Positions 38,844-51,189 of a DNA stretch of 64,000 nt are shown here, in pieces. The position numbers were made by a program, and so were the translations under genes. The stretch comes from Multifurca ochricompacta (lineage: Eukaryota; Basidiomycota; Agaricomycetes; Russulales; Russulaceae), in NCBI GenBank assembly GCA_022496185.1, contig WTXG01000113.1, forward strand, positions 55,144-119,143, written 5' to 3'. How positions within the stretch are numbered: the first letter of the stretch is position 1; the number at the start of each line of letters is the position of its first letter. Under the pieces are notes generated by a model. The model was given only the letters and a program-made list of their open reading frames with translations. It was not told the origin of the DNA and did no database searches.

Positions 38844-41800
38844 CTAAGCCTGGCCCGGAGAACCTGCCACATCGACCTCATCACCTTCACAGACCTCTTG
38901 TAACAACTTCCCCAACCGCTCGTCGTCCATCAGACCGTTCTCCACCCCTACGCGGGCAGCAACCTGTCGAGCCGCGAGCCTAAACGCGGTATAGGCATCA
39001 TCGACACGACCCCGCGCATGCTGAACGAGCACGCCGGACGTGCGCCCATCCGAGACGTACAGACGGATACGCGTGAGGCTCGCTCGGAAATCTCGCGCAC
39101 ACGCGCTACGAAATGCCTCGTCGAGCACCGCAGCCTCAGCTGCCGACGCAGGACGACCGGTGAACGCACGCAGAGGTGAACAGAGAGGCTCAGATGCGGT
39201 GGAGATGACGGTTTCGCACGCGCGCTTCAGGTCCTGGTCGATGCCCTTATGACGCATTTTTTTTTGGAGTGTGAGACATGGAGAAGGAGAGGGGAGGGGA
39301 AGGAAGGGGGGAAGTGCATACCCGTTTCGCGTCTGCTAAGTGTTCTACACGCGTGCCAGCGAGGGATGTGAAAAGCGAGCCAGGTAGGAGGGTCGAGGTG
39401 CGCGACAACACGGAAGATAGTGTGTCTGGGTGCCGGGCCAGTAACAGTTGGGTGAGTTGTTTCATCATCTGCACATCTGGAACCAGACGGCTAGCTAGTC
39501 CGCACTCACCTGCCACGCCGTACGCGTCGGCTGTTACCCCTCCACGTGGCTCATCCTTCTGCGCAAGATCAAGATTGCGTGCGATGTCCCTTAGGATGAG
39601 CAGGTGGCGGACAAGAAAGAGTTGCCCGTCGAATGCGCTTTTTGCCCCGAGAGAATCGGCAGCGCTGAGCAAGGAGACGCGGCATAGGCTAACGGCCTCC
39701 TGGGCTAGGTCATTGAAAATCGCTGGCTGTATAGATTTTGAAGAGCGCATGGTGAGGATAGAGGAGCCGGAAGGTGTCTAGACGGGCTTGCCTGAACAAA
39801 GTCATGTAGCTGCGAGAGCACCCAGACAGTCTTCACAAGTGTTGGGAACCACGTTTCGCGCTGGTGGAGCCCGACTCCCTCGAATAGGCGGCTGATGCTC
39901 TGTTTCTCGCGAATTTCGTATCCAGTCGATGCCCCTTGGGCGGCTAGATAATCCAAATCCAGTCAGCAAAGAAAGGTTCGACGGGTTGACAGATACCATT
40001 ATCACATACCAATGAGCTTGTCTGGGTACGCCAGATCCTGGGCCGTCGGAGTGTAGTATCGTATCTCTGACTGTATCACCGCTTGGGCCTTAAAGAACAG
40101 TCTTGTTTGGGCATCTTGCAGCACCATCTGCAGTAGTCGCCGAATATGCAGGCGACCAAGCTCGTCATTCTTCTCTTCATCCTCGTCAACCTCATCGCCA
40201 AGTGGCTGATCGAGGACTATGAGTGCCTGAAGCACAGTGCAGACTTCGCACAGGACGGTGAGTCGTGGCTCATGCAGGATCCGAGGCCGCAGATCATCGT
40301 AGAGGTAGTCGCATAGCGTTTCCAAGTATTGACTGTGTAATGTAATTAGTTATTTCAATTCCAGAAGAGGAAGGCTGAAAGGGGGTACAGACTAGAGCTT
40401 ATCCTTCCCAGAATTGAAGAATGCGCGATACAAGTCAAACTCTTCTGTACAGATCTGTTTTAAGTAGCTGCATCCGGCCCGTGTCTGCAAACATTCATTT
40501 ATTCTACGTGATTACTTGGCCCTGAAAAGATACTGAGAGCGCGCACCAGTTCTACAAGTTCTGTCCTGGTGGGGTCTAAACCACGGATTTGTTCAGTGAG
40601 GCGAGAGACGAGCAAGTTTTTGCGAGCGCCAAAGTATGCCGCGTGGCATTCGGAAAGCAGAGCCCCTAACTCGTCAGGGTGCGCGCGAGCCCGATTCTCT
40701 AGTTCCCCAAGAAGCGGGGAGACTTGCCCTGCGACCGTGATGAAACGTGTGTAGAGGAGATGAACTTGAGCGGTGTCGGAGACATCCTGTCAACCAGTGA
40801 ACGTATGGGGAAAAACAGGACGGAGACGCGCTTCAGGGAAAAATACATACCTGATCGAACAGCCGCCTCGAGACGTCCTGCGTGAGCGCGCGGAGCGAAC
40901 CAACGAAATACATTTTGATAAGAGTCATTGCGCGCGTCATACATTGCTGGAAGCGTAAAAGGTAGAGTTCCGCTTCTTTGTAGTTTCGCTGTGCAAGGGG
41001 AGGCGCAATTAGATACATGTGTGAGAGAGGGAGAAACAGATGAATTGGCTGCCGCACATGGGATTTGAGGAACTCGATGCAGATGTCCACGCGCTCGACC
41101 ATGTAGAGAAAGTCCGTCTGGAGGACTAGCGACTCGCCAGGGTGGTTAAGTAAACGGGTCGCGTGCTCTAACTCTTGAAAATACTCTAGAGTCGTCCCGA
41201 TGGCCCCTTGCAAGTCTACCAATCTATCCTAAACAGTTGTTGGCGTCATAAAAAAAAAATTCTAGCTGCTCTTGTTCCCCTCCCCCCGCTCCCTGCACAC
41301 GCTCGCGTTCATGAACGCATGGGGGGTTCAAAAGCAAGGGAATAGAAGAAAGAAAAAAACGCACCCGCTCATCAAGTAGCTTTTGGCTCGCGTCCTGTAG
41401 ACTCTTTCCACCCTCTTCTACGCTTGTCCAACCATCCAACATACCCGCAACTTCAGCATCGACCTGGTCAATGCGGCCGACGAGCCTGTCACACATGTTG
41501 AGATGCTCCGTGACACGCAAAAGGTGCTGCCGAAAGTGCGCCTCTTGGCTATGTGCCACGGAACGGTCTATGAGTGCAAACCAGTCATAAAACTGTTGCG
41601 GTGTCTGGACAGGGAGTTTCGGATGAAGGGCATGAGCGTGTGCAGCCGCTGGTGGACGGGAGACCGGTGTGTCAGGACGGGATCCGAGATTGAGTTTGAT
41701 GCGTTGTAGGGGAGTTGAAGGTCGTGACGCGGGACCTGCCTCTGAGAGGTACTTGAATTTTTTCTCTGGGGTCCATTTGAGGTGCCAAAAAGAAGGAAAT

Positions 41801-41994
41801 CATAGCAGACTGACCCTTATTGTAGATTGTTGTAGTACGGGTCGCCGCTCGATGGCAGCCTTGATTGACGCGACACTTTTAACTTCAGTATCGCCAAGTG
41901 GGGCTTTCGCTTCCCAGTCCTCGATAGTGAGGGTTGATTTCGGGTGTGGAGAGCGAATATTGAGAGCTGGCGTACTTGAACGACTGGCTGCCAT
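38844..41994 (-). CDS. COG3: Conserved oligomeric Golgi complex subunit 3
   Basis: Ten exons: 41994-41815, 41751-41365, 41228-41058, 40988-40851, 40786-40547, 40484-40393, 40332-40010, 39943-39792, 39726-39322, 39245-38844. They join in frame to 829 residues. Family landmarks are PQQFYDWFALIDRSVAHSQE near residue 100, an N-terminal coiled-coil with ERVDICIEFLKSH and YKEAELYLLRFQQC, then EEFDLYRAFFNSG, LCDYLYDDLRPRI and WVLSQLHDFVQ, as in Sec34/Cog3. COG3 is in lobe A of the COG tether, which recycles Golgi glycosylation enzymes in retrograde vesicles. The intron after 39792 starts with GC (CAG|GCAAGC), a GC-AG intron. The junction after exon 1 is less certain than the others. It is head-to-head with ELP6. 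Confidence 0.92.
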
Positions 41995-42082
41995 CAATTC
42001 TCCAAGGTTGGCGGGACTACAAAGGTAACCTACGGTTCCAAGTCATCTAGCGATCTAATCTTATCAAGTTCTACTAACAACA
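41995..42082. promoter_or_regulatory. 88-bp bidirectional promoter COG3/ELP6
   Basis: Only 88 bp lie between the two start codons, so both 5' UTRs and core promoters must fit or overlap here. No TATA box is obvious; the stretch CTAGCGATCTAATC is present. Confidence 0.6.
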
Positions 42083-43015
42083 ATGACTTGGTTTTCTGTC
42101 AACGATCTTTTAACATCGAATGGCCCACTAGTCATAACCGACCAACTAGTTTCACCTGGAGATTTCCTTTTGCACCAGTTATTGTCGGAATATGTCAAAA
42201 ACTCATCGGACGGAAAGTGCGTCATCATTTCAACTTCTCAAGATGTCGCAAAGTGGAAGTCCATCTCATCACGCTCAGTAAATCATTGTTTTTTTCTACA
42301 CACTAACCCCTAAATATGTTTTTTTTGTCGAAATTTAGGGCTTCAACTTGACACAAAAGTTGGAGCAGGGTTCAATCATCTTCATCGACGTGCCCACTCA
42401 ACTCCCTGACCTCTCTCCCTCGGAGGCAACACTCTTACCCTTACTCAATCTCATACGAAACAGTGTCAAGAATTTACATCGAAATGGGACTACTCCCACT
42501 CTCCTTATTTTTGATGAGCTTGCCACCTTCGAATGGATCGGCCATCCTGTATTGGATATCTCGCGCTTTGCGCGAGCGCTCGTGGCATATTGTGCCAAGG
42601 TAAGTGAGGCAACTTCTTCCCTTTTTTACCCGTTTTCTAAAAGACAACCCAAGAATGACGTTTATTTAGTAGTGCGATATCACATTGCCGTTCCAGTTGA
42701 CCTTGATGGTGTCGTGCGGATACTGCTCCAACTCGCTGCATACCATATCGAAGTGCTCCCGCTTTCCAGTGGAAAGAGCGGTGCCGTAAGCGGCGAGGTG
42801 CGTCGACTCTTGTCTTCATGCTCCGCCCTGTGTGTCATGTAACGAATGCACCCACCCCCACCACCCCTCCTCCCTCACAGATCTCAGTGCACGCAGGTCC
42901 AACACTCATAAGCACACCCCGACGTGTCATACCGCGCAGCCGCGCACTGCAGTATCGCCTAGGGGACTATCAAGTCACATATTTTGAGCGCGGAATGGGG
43001 AGTGCGGTCTTATAA
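42083..43015 (+). CDS. ELP6: Elongator complex subunit 6
   Basis: Four exons (42083-42277, 42339-42599, 42654-42797, 42881-43015) join in phase to 244 residues. The pattern is that of the RecA-like fold without a Walker A motif: LVITDQLVSPGDFLLHQLL at the N-terminus, SIIFIDVPTQL in the middle, TLLIFDELATFEWIG as the Walker-B-like strand, and RILLQLAAYHIEVLPLSSG followed by SGAVSGE near the C-terminus. Elp6 forms the Elp456 ring of Elongator, needed for the cm5U/mcm5U modification of wobble uridines in tRNA. The acceptor at 42653 (CCCAAG) was chosen because it alone keeps the frame. Confidence 0.85.
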
Positions 43016-44593
43016 TAATCAACCGTTCCCACATCAGCACATTCACATAGGATGACTTGGGTTCTCGAGCAGCTGGGCACCACAGCCATTAATCACGGAC
43101 CCACCTCTGTCCGCAGCAGAAAACCCAAGGCAGGAGAAAAAAGCCACTCTTCTGGCCGTTTCGTGTGATTTCATCGTATCTATTGTTTCTTATCAGAGTA
43201 AATACTAGCAACTCCTATGCTGCACTCGGGAGTAAGCAACAACAACAATTCCTTTTTTTTTTCGTCCCAAACTTGGTATCTTCCAATCCTTGCGGCAGAG
43301 TCGGTACTGGCTGTCTCCCCGAGAGGTCCGAATTCAATTATCTTTTAGGTTGCATTCTTTTTTATTTTGGCACTCCCCACCCCGCGGACCATGTGTCAAT
43401 CACCGTCACCGCACTGCATGTGATTTTGGTTTCTTTGAGCGCTTCGCTTTTCAAAGTAAGAGATGATAATGATACATAGACAGCGCGCCATGTACATGGG
43501 AATCCATTGGAAAATTGGGGCTTACACAATACACAAAAACTAAACTAGTATTTGTATCTTCTCCTCACTCTCCTTCTCACACTAGCCGCCACGATCGATA
43601 TGCACAGGAACTGATCATGAGGGCAGCAGCAATGACCTTCATTAAAATTGAAGCGCTGGGTTGTTGTGAAAAGAGGGACGTTCTGCAAAAAAAACATGTG
43701 CACGTCTCTCTCATGATTTTGAGCACAAAAAAAATTGACCCTAGCCTATAGAAAACTTTCACATCTATAGCATTCCCCATGATCCAAAGTATGCGCTCAT
43801 TGTTGATGACATATAATTAGTGGGCTCCGCATTACAAGAGAGGTTCACAGTGTGCATTCATCAAGGCTAGCTAAAGCGGCGAAATAATAGAACTGACTCG
43901 CGAAATATTAAAAAGAAGAAAATAAAACATCCCCCTTATCCCCTTAAAGAAATAATAATAATAATAATAATAAATAATATGCTAGAGAAAGAGGGAGCTC
44001 GTAAGCCGGATCATCTCACCCAGGGAGAGGTGAATGGGAATATATGCCGTTCACCATCAAGCCCAACTAAAAATCCCGTTAGGTGAAACGTGAACGTGAA
44101 CGTGAACGTGAACAACGAACGCTCATCCCGTTCCCGGCGGGGTTGGCCTCCTTCTACGGACAGGTCCCTTCCCTTAAGCTGACGACGAGATCAATGATGA
44201 ATGAATTGAATAACACATGTCACTTTTGACTCGACTCGAGAATTGGAGGAAAAAACTACATTGCACACACACACACTCTCTCGTAGGTACTCGTGGTCAC
44301 TCCTTGATGGCTCCTTACCCACATATACAAAATTTCATCATCATCGAATCGAATGAATGGATGGATGGCCAAGGAGTTCAATCGTACGACCCTTTTTCTT
44401 AAGAGTCGAGTTGTCAAAAAAAGAAAAAAAAAAAAAACGGAATGCAGAATCAAAAATTGTCAAAAAATACATAAAGAAAAAAAAAGGAGGACTCGAACTC
44501 GCCAAAACTAAGAAGAGGGAAAGGAAACATTAACGCCATAATGCTTGTAACCACTTCCCCACAAGCCCTACATGCTTTTCTCTCTCAGATCAC
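43016..44593. other. Intergenic spacer
   Basis: 1.6 kb between convergent 3' ends. Contains an (ATA)n tract at about 43,950-43,973 and (GTGAAC)n at about 44,088-44,113. No coding exon or tRNA is supported. Confidence 0.6.
44088..44113. repeat. (GTGAAC)n short tandem repeat
   Basis: Four hexanucleotide units in non-coding DNA. Confidence 0.8.
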
Positions 44594-46548
44594 TCAAAAA
44601 AAAAATCCGACAGGGAACTGCAACCGACTTGCTTCGGCGGCTGTGGAAGAGGCGTCCGGGCGACGAACGTGGCATTGTTCCCTCATCGCAGACTTCTTCG
44701 GCGGTGACTTGAAAAGGGTAGTACCGTTGACCCACGAAGGAGGGATGACGCCACTGTACGCGTTGTGGGCGCCTAGAACGGCGATTTGACTTCTCAGCGC
44801 ACCCCGCGGCGGGGCCGGCTCGCCCGTCGTCTTATCCATGATCAATGGGAGGATGAGGTCATCGGGCGTGCGTGCGGCAAGCGCGAGTAAGGTGTTCTCC
44901 GCCCAATCGTTGAGAGCGAACGTCAAGCGCTCATACCTTTCCGAACCTTTGACGTACACGCCGGTGACGACGTCCTCGTCGAACTGTCTGAAGAACTGAA
45001 GAGAGACGTTGGTGACTTGGAGTTCACCGAGGAGATCCCACGTTATGAGCGCGTCGAAAATTTGTTCTGCCACGTTGAACGAGGCGAAGTATTGCACCTA
45101 GAATCATAACGTATGTTTTTTTTTAGCAGGTAGGCACACAGGCGAGTTCGGACGAAAGGGGTTCTAATAAGGAAAGGAAGAGAGAAACTCACATGCCCTC
45201 CGAACAATTGATCTTCGAGGAAGAACCGAAGAATGGGGATTGATTAGAAGGAAGTCCTTGGTTGACGGGGAAGGCCTCCTTGAAAGCGTCACCGACGACT
45301 TTGAGGGTTGAGAGTGCACGATCAGAACACGGCTGGAATGTCAGCGGATCGCAGCCCAAAGTCGGGTCAAAGTTGAGGATGGAAACCGTCAGAGGGGCCG
45401 ACCCTATTCCAGAACGTCCGCCTGTGGAAACATCAGTGACCGTGGTCTCCGTCATGAATCCTTGTTCCTCGTTCCAGAATGTCTGCAATAAGTGGCAATG
45501 TTTCAGTTTTTTTTTTAGCCCATCAACAATCCAAATTAGGGGAACGATGACTTTCCTGGACGTACTCCAGAACCAGGGACGCCGTGCTGCCATATCCGAG
45601 AGCGTCCCCCTCGCGACCTATTGCTCGGCTGAGGCGGGCTCCCGTAAGCAAGGCACGGTATTGCATGGACGACGTCCAGTAAGATCCCCCCCACACGGGC
45701 GCCCACCAGAGATCCCACCTGTTGAATGTCAACATCAAGTTATCAGCGAATTACGCGATGTAGACCGTACGAGCTTTGGTTCCAGTGCTGGGAGATCCAC
45801 TGCAAGTCGAGGTTGATCGCGGGCCAGAGGACGTCGGCGACCCACGTGCCATTATTTTGTTCCGGTTGAAGGAGCCACTCAGCATACTTGATCAATGCCA
45901 TAGCGCGAAGAGGTGGCCCATCTACCGGAATCAGGTTACATAATCATAGATATGTAAATATTTAATGATTAAAAATGACATACCAGCAGCAGGTGACCCA
46001 GGTCGATAATAAGGGTTCGTGATCATACCCAACTTGAGGTCGAACGAAGCCTCCTCTAATCCACCTGTGAAAATATTCCCGGCAATGCTGACGACATGCT
46101 GAGTTCTAATGAGGGCGCGAGCATAGTCGTCCACGACCGCGCGTAAAGAGGTATCGGAGCCGGCCAATTCGAGTTCGCTGATCCACGCGTAATGGGCAAG
46201 GCAAGCGTCGCGGACCCAGTACACATCGTACTCTGGGTGACCTTCTTCAGGGAGGACTGTCATAATGACACCAGGCTGCAGGACAAAAAAAAAAACAGAA
46301 CGAGGTCAGCACACCAAGCGCAATCGAGCAAGGAGAGGGGGGAGAGATAGATTTACATCGGCGCCAATCGATGGACCAGCTAATTGATTGAGCATGACAT
46401 CTTCTGCAACGGGAACAAGACTGTCCAAGTAAGCGTGGACGGTGAGAGACTTGTTCAAGTGCTTGCGCGTAGTGTTCGTGAAGTTTATGGTTGCCGTCGT
46501 GCAACTCGCGTAGGCAAGCGCAAGAAGAAAAAGCGATGATGGACGCAT
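44594..46548 (-). pseudogene. GH15 glucoamylase-like gene, divergent and frame-disrupted
   Basis: Exons 46548-46357, 46275-45984, 45921-45771, 45718-45556, 45482-45193 and 45097-44594 follow the GH15 order: a secretion signal (MRPSSLFLLALAYASCTTA), YDVYWVRDACLAHYAW, the DGPPLRAMALIKYAEW block, DLW..VWGGSYWTSSMQYRAL, TFWNEEQGF, CDPLTFQPCSDRALSTLKV, FNVAEQIFDALITWD. Glucoamylases release glucose from starch ends outside the cell. Three oddities: exon 4 ends CAG|GAAAGT where a GT donor is expected; exon 5 needs one extra base near 45,226 to continue into EDQLFGGH; and neither canonical catalytic glutamate is visible (DLWWAP instead of DLWEE, LPLIMDK where EQF is expected). It could be a decayed gene, a non-catalytic GH15 relative with sequence errors, or both. 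Confidence 0.6.
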
Positions 46549-47968
46549 GGATGTTCAGAGAGAGAAAAAGAAATCACACCACTTGATTTTGTGTCGAGCC
46601 ACGTTCATTCGCATCTCTGTTATATGGGGTTTTTTTAATACCTTCTTTCTTCTACCGCCACATATAAGTGGTGACTAACCTTGTCCGTCTGATGTACCCA
46701 CCCACCATCTTTCTTTTTGGATGGTGTCACCCACGGGTGTTAACGTCACTACCAGGTGTTTACGGCCTCTGGACGTTCAAAAAGGAAGCCCCCACGCCCT
46801 GGAAAACGTTTTCACGACGTGATAGTACGATGAAGGCGGGGAAGTACAGCCTTTTCAAGTCAGCAACAGCAGTAGAGACGGGCGTGGGGTGATGAAGGAA
46901 GATGAATATGAATATATGCAGCCCGCTGCCCTTGCCCTGATCTTGACCGTATTCGGACCAACTTACGAGTTGCGTCGCTATCCCCGGGGTTGACTAACCG
47001 ACCATGACGTTCGCTATAATTAATCACAAGCTGGGAACAAGGGTCGTCGGTTAACAACACAAATCGAGTTATCGGTTATTCCCTCGTTGAGCGCCATCAT
47101 CAGCCTGTCGTTGGTGCGATCAATTTTCTCCTCGGAGTACCAATCCCCCGCTATGATTATGATTATGATTATGATTAATGAACCAGTTGATTCGTACCTC
47201 ATGTCTGTGTCTCGTGTCTCGTGTCCAAAAAGTCAATAGACAATAGAAACCTGGTTGGCCCAGTCTGTTAGCAGTTGATTCTTTTATTTTCGCTTCGTTG
47301 ATAAACCCTTTTAGTACTTCTCTTCTTGCCTGCTACTGGAAGAGGGGGAAATCCCGGGATCCCAAGCTTTTATGAATCGCCTTTCCAGGATCAGGAGGTC
47401 CGACTTAGCCTCGTGACATCACATGGATAGATGGCTCACTCCCTTGCCCGTGCATCACCTATCATGGCTACCGCTCTCCTCTAGACAAACATTGACGGTA
47501 AGAATGTCAAATGACCCGTGGAATGCTGCTCGTCATTTGGACACACACCATAACCACACGACGTCGGAGCTGTGCTCTTCATACATACCTAGCTCATCCG
47601 TTTCTCAAAGTCAGGCATGCTCAGTGGAAAATTCCCCGTCACCCACTTGTCATCCGTTAAACATTTGACATCATGTTGTGCTGCAAACCTCGGTGACTCG
47701 CTTGAAAGCCATCACGCAACGAGCGTGGGTCACGTCTACGAGAGACGCATACCTCGTTACTCGTTTACGGACTCTACTATTACGACAAAGCTAATAATGA
47801 GAAGGACATCAATTCCGTTAGAGGAACTCGATGAGACAGACGAGGCAGACTTTGTGAAACATAATAAGAGCAGCAATGACATAAAAAAAGAAAACGTTCG
47901 CCACTGGGACCAAAAGAAGGACCGTCACGGGGATGAATCACACCATAATTTATTAGGTGGCTTCAGTC
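46549..47968. other. Intergenic spacer
   Basis: Promoter of the GH15-like gene, then 1.2 kb without recognisable genes. A (GATTAT)n tract lies at about 47,155-47,175. The open frame at 47,617-48,018 (+) has no domain and overlaps the 3' end of the RS/RGG gene. Confidence 0.55.
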
Positions 47969-50900
47969 TTATCGCATGCGATGGGATAACGGCAGAGGAG
48001 GCGCCGCCCGTGTCCTAGTTTCACTCATCCGCGACAATAATGCCGGCGTGGACCCAGACGCACCACCACGTCCACGTCCACTGGTTTGACCTCCGCGTTG
48101 GCCGCGCCGAGAATTAGCTCCCCCGCGCGTCGTATTAGGTGGCGGACGTCCTCGGCCATAACCACGGTCGTCCTCGTTCATATCTATTCGATCTAAAAGA
48201 CCCATTTCAACTTCGTTCGGGCTCGCCAACGCTGACGGCGACGGCGAAGGAGACGGTGTGCGGCTGCGCGAGCTTGAGCTTGAAGTAAATCGGCGCCGTT
48301 GTCTTTGTTGCCTACTAGAGTACACCTCCTTCTCAGCGACGAGGCGTGCTTCTGCTTCCTCGTGAGTCGAGTACTGTCGTACATTAGCGTTCATTCGGTG
48401 GTCCTCCATTCTCTGTTCTCGTGAATCGGAGTCTGCAACCCGCTGATGATAATGTTCCGCCACATGTGGGCGACCACGATTCCGTGTCTAGGTGGTGAAC
48501 GTTCATAACGGTACTGCCGCGGGGATGGCGGCGGTGAACGTGATGGACGGTAGCTATTGAGGTTTCGCCGGGGCGGCGGGCCTCGATAGTGACGGGGGCT
48601 GTCACCTGATCTTTCCCGCTCGTAGTCGTAGTCGTAGTAGTGGTTGCCTCTGTCCCGGTCATAATCTGTTCGCGGACGAATGCGTGACCGGGGCTGGGGT
48701 GGTTCCCAGTGATGTGCAGACTGCCTTGCTTCGTAGGGTGGTGTTTCAGAACGCGCACGCTTGCGTGGGTATGAAGGTGAGCGCGATCGAGAACGAGTCT
48801 TTCTCAGTGGACTTGGAGAACGTCGATTACGATCGATCCATTGTGGCGGAGATCGATCACTAGACGTGGATTCCTGTCTACCATACGCCGTGCTCAGAAT
48901 CACACGGCCGTAACGAGAGTCTTGGGAGAGGACCGCATTGCCTTGCTCGATAGGAACTGGCGCCGTTAAGTCGCTACGGCGATAGTGGTCCTCGGGTTGA
49001 GCAGCATGTACTGAATTTGCATACGACTCATGTCTGGATGAAGCCTGAGCACTCTGGTCCTTATTCTCGTTTTGACTTGAACTGCCACGCGCAGGTACTT
49101 GGTGCCAATAGTAACCCTCATTTCGGTTTTGTATCTGTGGTGAAGGCTGCAGAGACGTCGTATGTAAGCGCGCAGCGTGCGAGGGGACTACTTCTTCTGA
49201 GGGTTCGCGCTTTATCTGGATCTGCTGTTGTTGTTGTGGTTGCTGTGTTTCAGGTTTTGGTTCAACTCTCTTAGAATCTTGGGGTCGTGCTTGTTCTTGC
49301 ACTGGCTCACGCGCTATGCGATCGACAGGGGGATGTTGTGATATCTCGAGATTACGCGCCTGTAACTCCGACGCGAGGGTGGTAGAGCTCAATGGTGAGT
49401 CTGTGTTGACTGCGCGCCCAGCTTTTGTCCGCGCAGGAACGAACCCGACGGGTGCTGGTGCTGATTTGGTTTTGGTAAGTGATAGAGGAGTTGGGGAGGA
49501 GGCCGCAGTGACTTCTGGCACACGTTGGTCCTGGCGGTGGGTGATTGGGACGGGGCAGGAACAACGGCCTGCATGGGGGGGACGCGGGTGGAAATGCTAG
49601 AGCTATTAGCGAGCTCGGATGGGATACCCGGAGAAACACTGGGGTGTATATTGGAGCCGCGAACAGAAGAGCTAGAGCTGGGTCCAGGTGTCTCGGTAAG
49701 TCTTCTCTCGCGCTTAGCTTGAATCGATTGCGCGTGCGCCTCACTCGCGCGGCGTTTATCTGCCATGACCGCAGCACGTTGCGCTTCATACGCCTTCTTC
49801 CTAAAAACCTCGCTCTCTTTCTCCGCCTTCCTCCTCGCGGTCTCTCGCTCCTCCTCTTCTCGTCTGGCAGCTTCTTCCATCTCTTGCTCTTGGGCCTTTC
49901 GGTGTTCTAGCTGCCGCTGCAGTTCTTGCATCCTTGCAAATTCTTGTTGCTGACGGGCAATAACCTCAGCAATGGCCTGCTCTTCCAGTTCCGCCTGAGC
50001 AAGTTCGATTTTTTCCAGCTCACGCGTGCGCAGAGCCGCTAACCAGTCAAAGGTCTTCCGCATGAAGCGAGTCATTTGTTCAGAACGCTCTGCCGCGCGA
50101 ACCACTTGGTTTTTTGTACTTAGCATGTCTGTGCTCAGCGACTCCGCTAATGTTGTCAGATGCTCTGCGTGGTCGTGTAATTTGTTAGCCTCCTGATGCA
50201 TTTGCTCGGCTTGAATGCGCGCCTCCTCAGCACGCTGCTTCAGGTCTTCGATTTTCTCTTGAACAGTTTGTGCCGCTTGTAACGCGTCCGTAGAGAAGGT
50301 GGAAAGCTCGCCAGAGCGGAGGTCAAATATTCCGCGTTGCTTTGATAATCGTTCCTCACGCACAGAAGCCAACTTGATCAGGTGTTCGACAGGTCGGCGA
50401 GCCTGTTCGGCTTCGGAAGAGGTGGTGCCAAGAGTGGGATGAGGTGAGGTTGACGGCAAGGAAAGTTCCAGACTGTCAGTGTCAGGAATTCCATCAACAA
50501 TGTCAATTCCGTTAACAGGGATGGGTACAGATAACGACTTTCGTGGTGCGGAAAGGCGATTTGGCTGAGGAGTATCTTGATGAGGAGTATCTTGATCCAT
50601 TGGCACGGGCTGTGGCTGTGTGGTGGACGATGGCGAGACTGGATTATTGTCATCGGGCGAGGAATTTGGGTATTGAAGATCAGGTATAGTAGACGCGCGA
50701 CTCTGGTCGTAAAGAGGAGGGACCATAACATTGCTTTCGGCTTCTGGAGGCGTAGAGACCGAGGCTAGGACGGGGACATTGGAATTTTGGGTTGGAGTAG
50801 GATTTGTGGACCTATCATTCCCATGCTCTGCTTGAGGAGCGCCTGGTACCAAAGCTTGAAATAACGATTGACGGGAGCGACCGTTTGATGTACCGGCTTG

Positions 50901-51189
50901 CTCCTGACCTGGTGAAGGAGAGCGGAATGCAACGCGAGGATTATCACTCATCCTCTCCAAGAGGGCGGGAGTTTGCCCAATAGTCGAGAACTTGAACCCT
51001 TTTAGGGGAAAAGTCGGCACAGGGGGGGTCGAGTTGGATGAAGGTGTATGCGTTTGCCTGGGGTGCATTGAGGCGCAATCCAGCTGGTATTATGCTTCTA
51101 GCTGAGAAAAGATCGTCTAAAAGTGCACGCAAAGCGATTGTGCGGTCAGTCACACCCTCAGTTGCACAAACGAAATGAAAGCAGACCAC
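47969..51189 (-). CDS. Coiled-coil, RS- and RGG-rich protein of unknown function
   Basis: The reading path changes frame three times. Near 51,022-51,028 a run of seven C (minus strand) separates an upstream frame (DRTIALRALLDDLFSAR..YTFIQLDPP) from the downstream VPTFPLKGFKFSTIGQTPALLERMS; six C would make it continuous. At 49,627-49,569 a 59-nt intron (GTATCC donor, GCTAATA branch, ATGCAG acceptor) accounts for the second change. Near 48,440-48,520 a third change is probably another short intron that I could not fix. Order of regions: disordered Ser/Pro/Gln; a long Glu/Gln/Arg coiled coil near 50,300-49,700; a Gln-rich stretch; RS/RD repeats (RSRSRSPSYPRKRARS); and an RGG tail (RRGQRGGQTSGRGRGG) ending TPALLSRMSE. 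RS and RGG elements suggest an RNA-related nuclear role, and RGG arginines are typical PRMT1 targets. An upstream exon may be missing. Confidence 0.6.

Noticed and set aside
43940..44120. CRISPR-like array
   Set aside because: Only simple ATA and GTGAAC tandem repeats without spacers; eukaryotic context.
44461..44560. Possible minus-strand tRNA: GAGTTCGAGTCCTCC followed by a T run, with GGGGAAGTGGTTA upstream
   Set aside because: It resembles box B and a D-loop, but the T-arm stem does not pair (several mismatches) and no acceptor stem can be formed.
47617..48018. 133-residue open frame (+)
   Set aside because: Antisense to the 3' end of the RS/RGG gene and without recognisable features.
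49560..49640. Apparent frameshift in the RS/RGG gene
   Set aside because: A 59-nt intron with GTATCC donor, GCTAATA branch site and ATGCAG acceptor restores the frame, so no sequence error is needed.
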